64,000 nucleotides of DNA from RGIG7213 sp045544195 (lineage in GTDB: Bacteria > Bacillota > Clostridia > Oscillospirales > CAG-272), in contig JAZPYO010000048.1 of NCBI GenBank assembly GCA_045544195.1, positions 11,806 through 75,805 of the forward strand, in the 5' to 3' direction. A model generated the notes under the pieces. It saw nothing but the letters and a program-made list of their open reading frames with translations. It was not told where the DNA came from and made no database searches. Position 1 is the stretch's first letter; each line of letters begins with the position of its first letter. The position numbers and the translations under genes were made by a program. This document shows, piece after piece, positions 61,418 to 64,000 of this stretch.

Positions 61418-61475
61418 AGCCATAAGTATGATCGCAATTGGTATTAAAATAACCGAAAGGGTGACGGTACGTAAT

Positions 61476-64000
61476 ATGATAAGCGATAATCTGAAGAAAA
61501 AATCTCTTCGCGCGCTTTGTATTCTGTGCGCTTGTGCCTTATCCGCGGGGATCGCAGGATGCTCCGGAAAAGAAAGCGACACATCAGCGCCGACTCAGCA
61601 GCTCCAGGGAGAACAGCTCACCCTTGAAAGAACAGCTGTCGGTGAGACATATAAGCTCGATCCCGTTTCCTATTCGCTTTCCACAAAGTCCATAGCATCA
61701 GGTATTTTTTCTGTTTCAGACGGCTCAATATACCGAAAGGGAAACGGCACAACGCTGAACAAGGGCACCGTATCAACTTTGCAGCTCAACAAGCTGCTTC
61801 AGGGCACGGAAGAAAAGACTATAATTGAAGCAGATCTTCAGGTAGAGGGACTGACAGAGCAGGGCGGTCACGAAACGCTTTATTTAGGTCTTCGCCTTGA
61901 GGACCCGGCAAAGCAGGCGACCGCAAGCAAGGGCGTATGGCTTGCATTAAGAGGCAAGCAGGTCGGTATGCGAAAGGGAAAATGGCCCGCAACAGCTTTT
62001 GTTGATTCAAAGGTAGACTTTTCAACCATGCGTCACCTTTACATAGAAGATGATCCATCATCTGACGTTATAACCCTCTATGCTGACGATGATAACGGTG
62101 TAAAAACGGAAATATTCCGCGTGCAGATAGACGGCAGTATGCTAAACGGATTTTTGCCGGGAGAAACAGAGCCTGTGCTGCAAAATCAGCTTGAGGACGA
62201 TGTACCGAAAAACGGATATTTCAAATTTTGGCTGCACCATCACAGATATAAAGCAACTATTGAAAATCTGGAAATAACGGGCTATGAGGCAAAGCTCACG
62301 TCAAGCACAGTTGCAGACCCCTTGTTTCTGCGTGACGTATTTGCGGACACTTGGGTTGCAACGGACGATGAAGGCCGCGTTTCAGCACAAAATACAGACA
62401 AAAATATTTCCTCAAAGCAGGTCGGTATGTTCTACTTTCTTGCAATGCAGGGCTCCGGAACACATTTCGATCACACTGCCACATATTACGGCGATGACAA
62501 CGGCGTAAACGGTGTTAAGCGTCTGACGTCCTTGCTTCACCGCGAGGGCAGTCACTATTGGGCGCAGCCGTATTTCGGCTATTACCGTTCAGCAGATGAG
62601 TGGGTCATCCGCAAGCACGCTTATATGCTGAACGATGCGGGGGTTGACTTCATTTATCTTGATATAACGAACGGCGTAACGTATACAAGCACATACGAAA
62701 CGGTATTCAAGGTATTCAGTCAGATGCGCCAGGAGGGATACAACACCCCGAAAATAGCATTCCATTGCGGATATCTGAATAACAACATTGCAAAATCACT
62801 TCCCGAAATATATTTGAATATATATTCGCAGGAGCGATTCCGCGATCTTTGGTTTGAGTGGGAGGGCAAGCCTCTCGTTCTGGCAGAGAACGACGTTGTC
62901 GAGAATATGTCAGATGAGATAAAAGAATTATTCACCTTCCGTTCAAGCTGGGCGCATTCAAGCGCCGATTGGTACACGGATACCGAGGGCAAGGGCTGCT
63001 GGCCGTGGGCAGATATGTTCCCGCAGGATCCAGGATATTCGATGAGCGGCGAATTGGAGCAGATGGTCGTAATGTCGGGCTATTGGGCAAACTCAATAAG
63101 CGGCAGGAGCTTTTCAAACGGCAGACAGCCGCCCAACTCGGAGTTTTCATTCGAGCTTACGACAAACGGAACGTCGGGCAAGGGTATTGCATATCAGGAG
63201 CAATTCGGCAGAGCGTTGGAAACGGATCCGCCCTTGATAATGCTGGTCGGCTGGAACGAATGGTCTGCGGGCAGACATTCGACAGACGCTCTTAAAAATG
63301 ACGGTCAGCTTATTGCAGGAACGTATATTGTAGACAGCAAGCACGGCTCTTACAGATACAGCTACATCGACTGCTTCAGCCCCGAATATTCCCGTGATAT
63401 TGAGCCTGTAAGCAATCTTTTCAAAGACAACTACTATTACCAGACTGTCCTCAACGTAAGAAATTACAAGGGTACAAGAGGTATTGCAGGCGCATTCGGT
63501 CAGAAGACGATAGACCTCTCCGCCGATGCTTCTCAATGGCTGTCGGTAGGACCTGAATACCGTGATTACCAAGGTGACGTTACGCACCGTGATCATGCTT
63601 CAACGGTAATTGATCTGCGATACACCAACAGCACAGGCAGAAACGACTTTGTTGTTTCAAAGGTTTCCGCAGACAGCGAAAACGTTTATTTCTATGCAGA
63701 ATGCGCAAGCGATATAACAGCGCCTGAGGGCACAAATTGGATGAACCTGTTTATCGACTCCGACTGCAACGCAGCAACGGGCTGGTACGGCTACGATTAC
63801 ATAATCAACCGTTCACAGAACGGCTCAAAGGCATCTGTTGAAGCATTTGCAACGACAGAAAAGAACGCTGAATGGAGCGTATCAAGTACAGGTGAGGCTG
63901 AATTTACAGTTTCGGGCAAGACGATAGTTATAAAGCTGCCCAAGAGCGTTGTTGCATTGGGCGACACATTCGATTTCAAGTGGGCTGACAACTCTGTTGC
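61476..64000 (+). CDS. Large secreted GH99-like lipoprotein (3' end cut by the window)
   Basis: An open frame of more than 841 codons runs off the window. It starts with a lipoprotein signal whose lipobox is GIAGC (Cys29). A beta-sandwich, LamG-like region follows (about 45-270). A TIM-barrel of GH99/GH71/WbsX type follows (about 285-660), with HYWAQPYFGYYRSADEW, DFIYLDITNG, FEWEGKPLVL, and LVGWNEWSAGR, where the glutamate is a likely catalytic residue. Next comes a CBM9-like region with LFIDSDCNAATGWYGYDYIINR. It probably attacks an alpha-mannan or another host or plant glycan at the cell surface, but family members vary. The ATG at 61476 is chosen; an in-frame GTG at 61461 is possible. It has no listed neighbour downstream. 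Confidence 0.75.
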   Translation, partial: MISDNLKKKSLRALCILCACALSAGIAGCSGKESDTSAPTQQLQGEQLTLERTAVGETYKLDPVSYSLSTKSIASGIFSVSDGSIYRKGNGTTLNKGTVSTLQLNKLLQGTEEKTIIEADLQVEGLTEQGGHETLYLGLRLEDPAKQATASKGVWLALRGKQVGMRKGKWPATAFVDSKVDFSTMRHLYIEDDPSSDVITLYADDDNGVKTEIFRVQIDGSMLNGFLPGETEPVLQNQLEDDVPKNGYFKFWLHHHRYKATIENLEITGYEAKLTSSTVADPLFLRDVFADTWVATDDEGRVSAQNTDKNISSKQVGMFYFLAMQGSGTHFDHTATYYGDDNGVNGVKRLTSLLHREGSHYWAQPYFGYYRSADEWVIRKHAYMLNDAGVDFIYLDITNGVTYTSTYETVFKVFSQMRQEGYNTPKIAFHCGYLNNNIAKSLPEIYLNIYSQERFRDLWFEWEGKPLVLAENDVVENMSDEIKELFTFRSSWAHSSADWYTDTEGKGCWPWADMFPQDPGYSMSGELEQMVVMSGYWANSISGRSFSNGRQPPNSEFSFELTTNGTSGKGIAYQEQFGRALETDPPLIMLVGWNEWSAGRHSTDALKNDGQLIAGTYIVDSKHGSYRYSYIDCFSPEYSRDIEPVSNLFKDNYYYQTVLNVRNYKGTRGIAGAFGQKTIDLSADASQWLSVGPEYRDYQGDVTHRDHASTVIDLRYTNSTGRNDFVVSKVSADSENVYFYAECASDITAPEGTNWMNLFIDSDCNAATGWYGYDYIINRSQNGSKASVEAFATTEKNAEWSVSSTGEAEFTVSGKTIVIKLPKSVVALGDTFDFKWADNSV

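Overview
The window reads as chromosomal DNA from an endospore-forming, Gram-positive, anaerobic-type Clostridia bacterium, probably a gut or rumen lineage. The evidence is a full spoIIAA-spoIIAB-sigF operon, spoIIE, a SpoIIQ-like peptidase, a valine T-box, a c-di-AMP receptor of the DarA type, a Firmicutes-type SOS box at recA, and Gram-positive Shine-Dalgarno sites before nearly every gene. A cohesin/dockerin pair and a secreted GH99-like lipoprotein suggest a polysaccharide-rich habitat. The genus cannot be named from sequence alone. I found no rRNA, tRNA, CRISPR array, prophage or insertion sequence.

Layout. 1-3.3 kb: zinc-ribbon ABC exporter, DUF1854 partner and c-di-AMP receptor as one operon. 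3.4-5.2 kb: a solitary oligopeptide-type binding lipoprotein. 5.4-6.7 kb: a divergent switch made of a LexA/CI-type self-cleaving repressor and a small membrane protein, with consensus promoters and CGGTAA boxes on both sides. 6.7-12.3 kb (minus): a GME-fold protein, L28, then the SOS-box operon recA-recX-cysK-birA, with proB upstream of it. 12.5-20.7 kb (plus): zapA, U32 hydroxylase, dut, maf, mreB-mreC-mreD and PBP2, a cell-shape and housekeeping operon. 20.7-28.0 kb (plus): an unusual six-gene catabolic cluster (class III aminotransferase-fold protein, FGGY kinase, amidohydrolase, arabinose/fucose isomerase-like protein, ROK kinase, PAP2 phosphatase) behind a consensus promoter and without a transporter. 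28-34.5 kb: DUF2695 protein, serC-serA, a CHAP surface protein, a second cysteine synthase-like enzyme and a short unknown gene. 34.7-40.9 kb (minus): T-box valS, a double-nuclease DUF2779 protein and a cytoplasmic GH2. 41-43.9 kb: class 3 lipase, then a membrane-anchored cohesin and a dockerin-bearing transglutaminase-like protein. 44-50 kb: spoIIE, SUKH protein, htpG and a SpoIIQ-like M23 peptidase. 50-56.7 kb (minus): DUF512-der-plsY (plsY fused to a foldase-like domain), yceD-rpmF and the spoIIA operon. 57-64 kb: CBM9-like surface protein, tcdA, a patchwork of repeats, murA and a truncated large lipoprotein.

How parts work together. SpoIIE would dephosphorylate SpoIIAA, SpoIIAA would release sigma F from SpoIIAB, and sigma F would transcribe the SpoIIQ-like gene, whose upstream region carries a good sigma F promoter. 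The spoIIE promoter has the 21-nt spacing and Spo0A-box overlap known from Bacillus Spo0A-activated promoters. Envelope growth is covered by mreBCD-PBP2, murA and zapA. Several secreted proteins share a Thr/Pro/Glu/Ala-rich stalk, a C-terminal membrane helix and a Lys/Arg tail in place of an LPXTG sorting signal. The leads most worth following are the catabolic cluster, the adjacent cohesin-dockerin pair, the PlsY-foldase fusion and the CGGTAA-box repressor switch.
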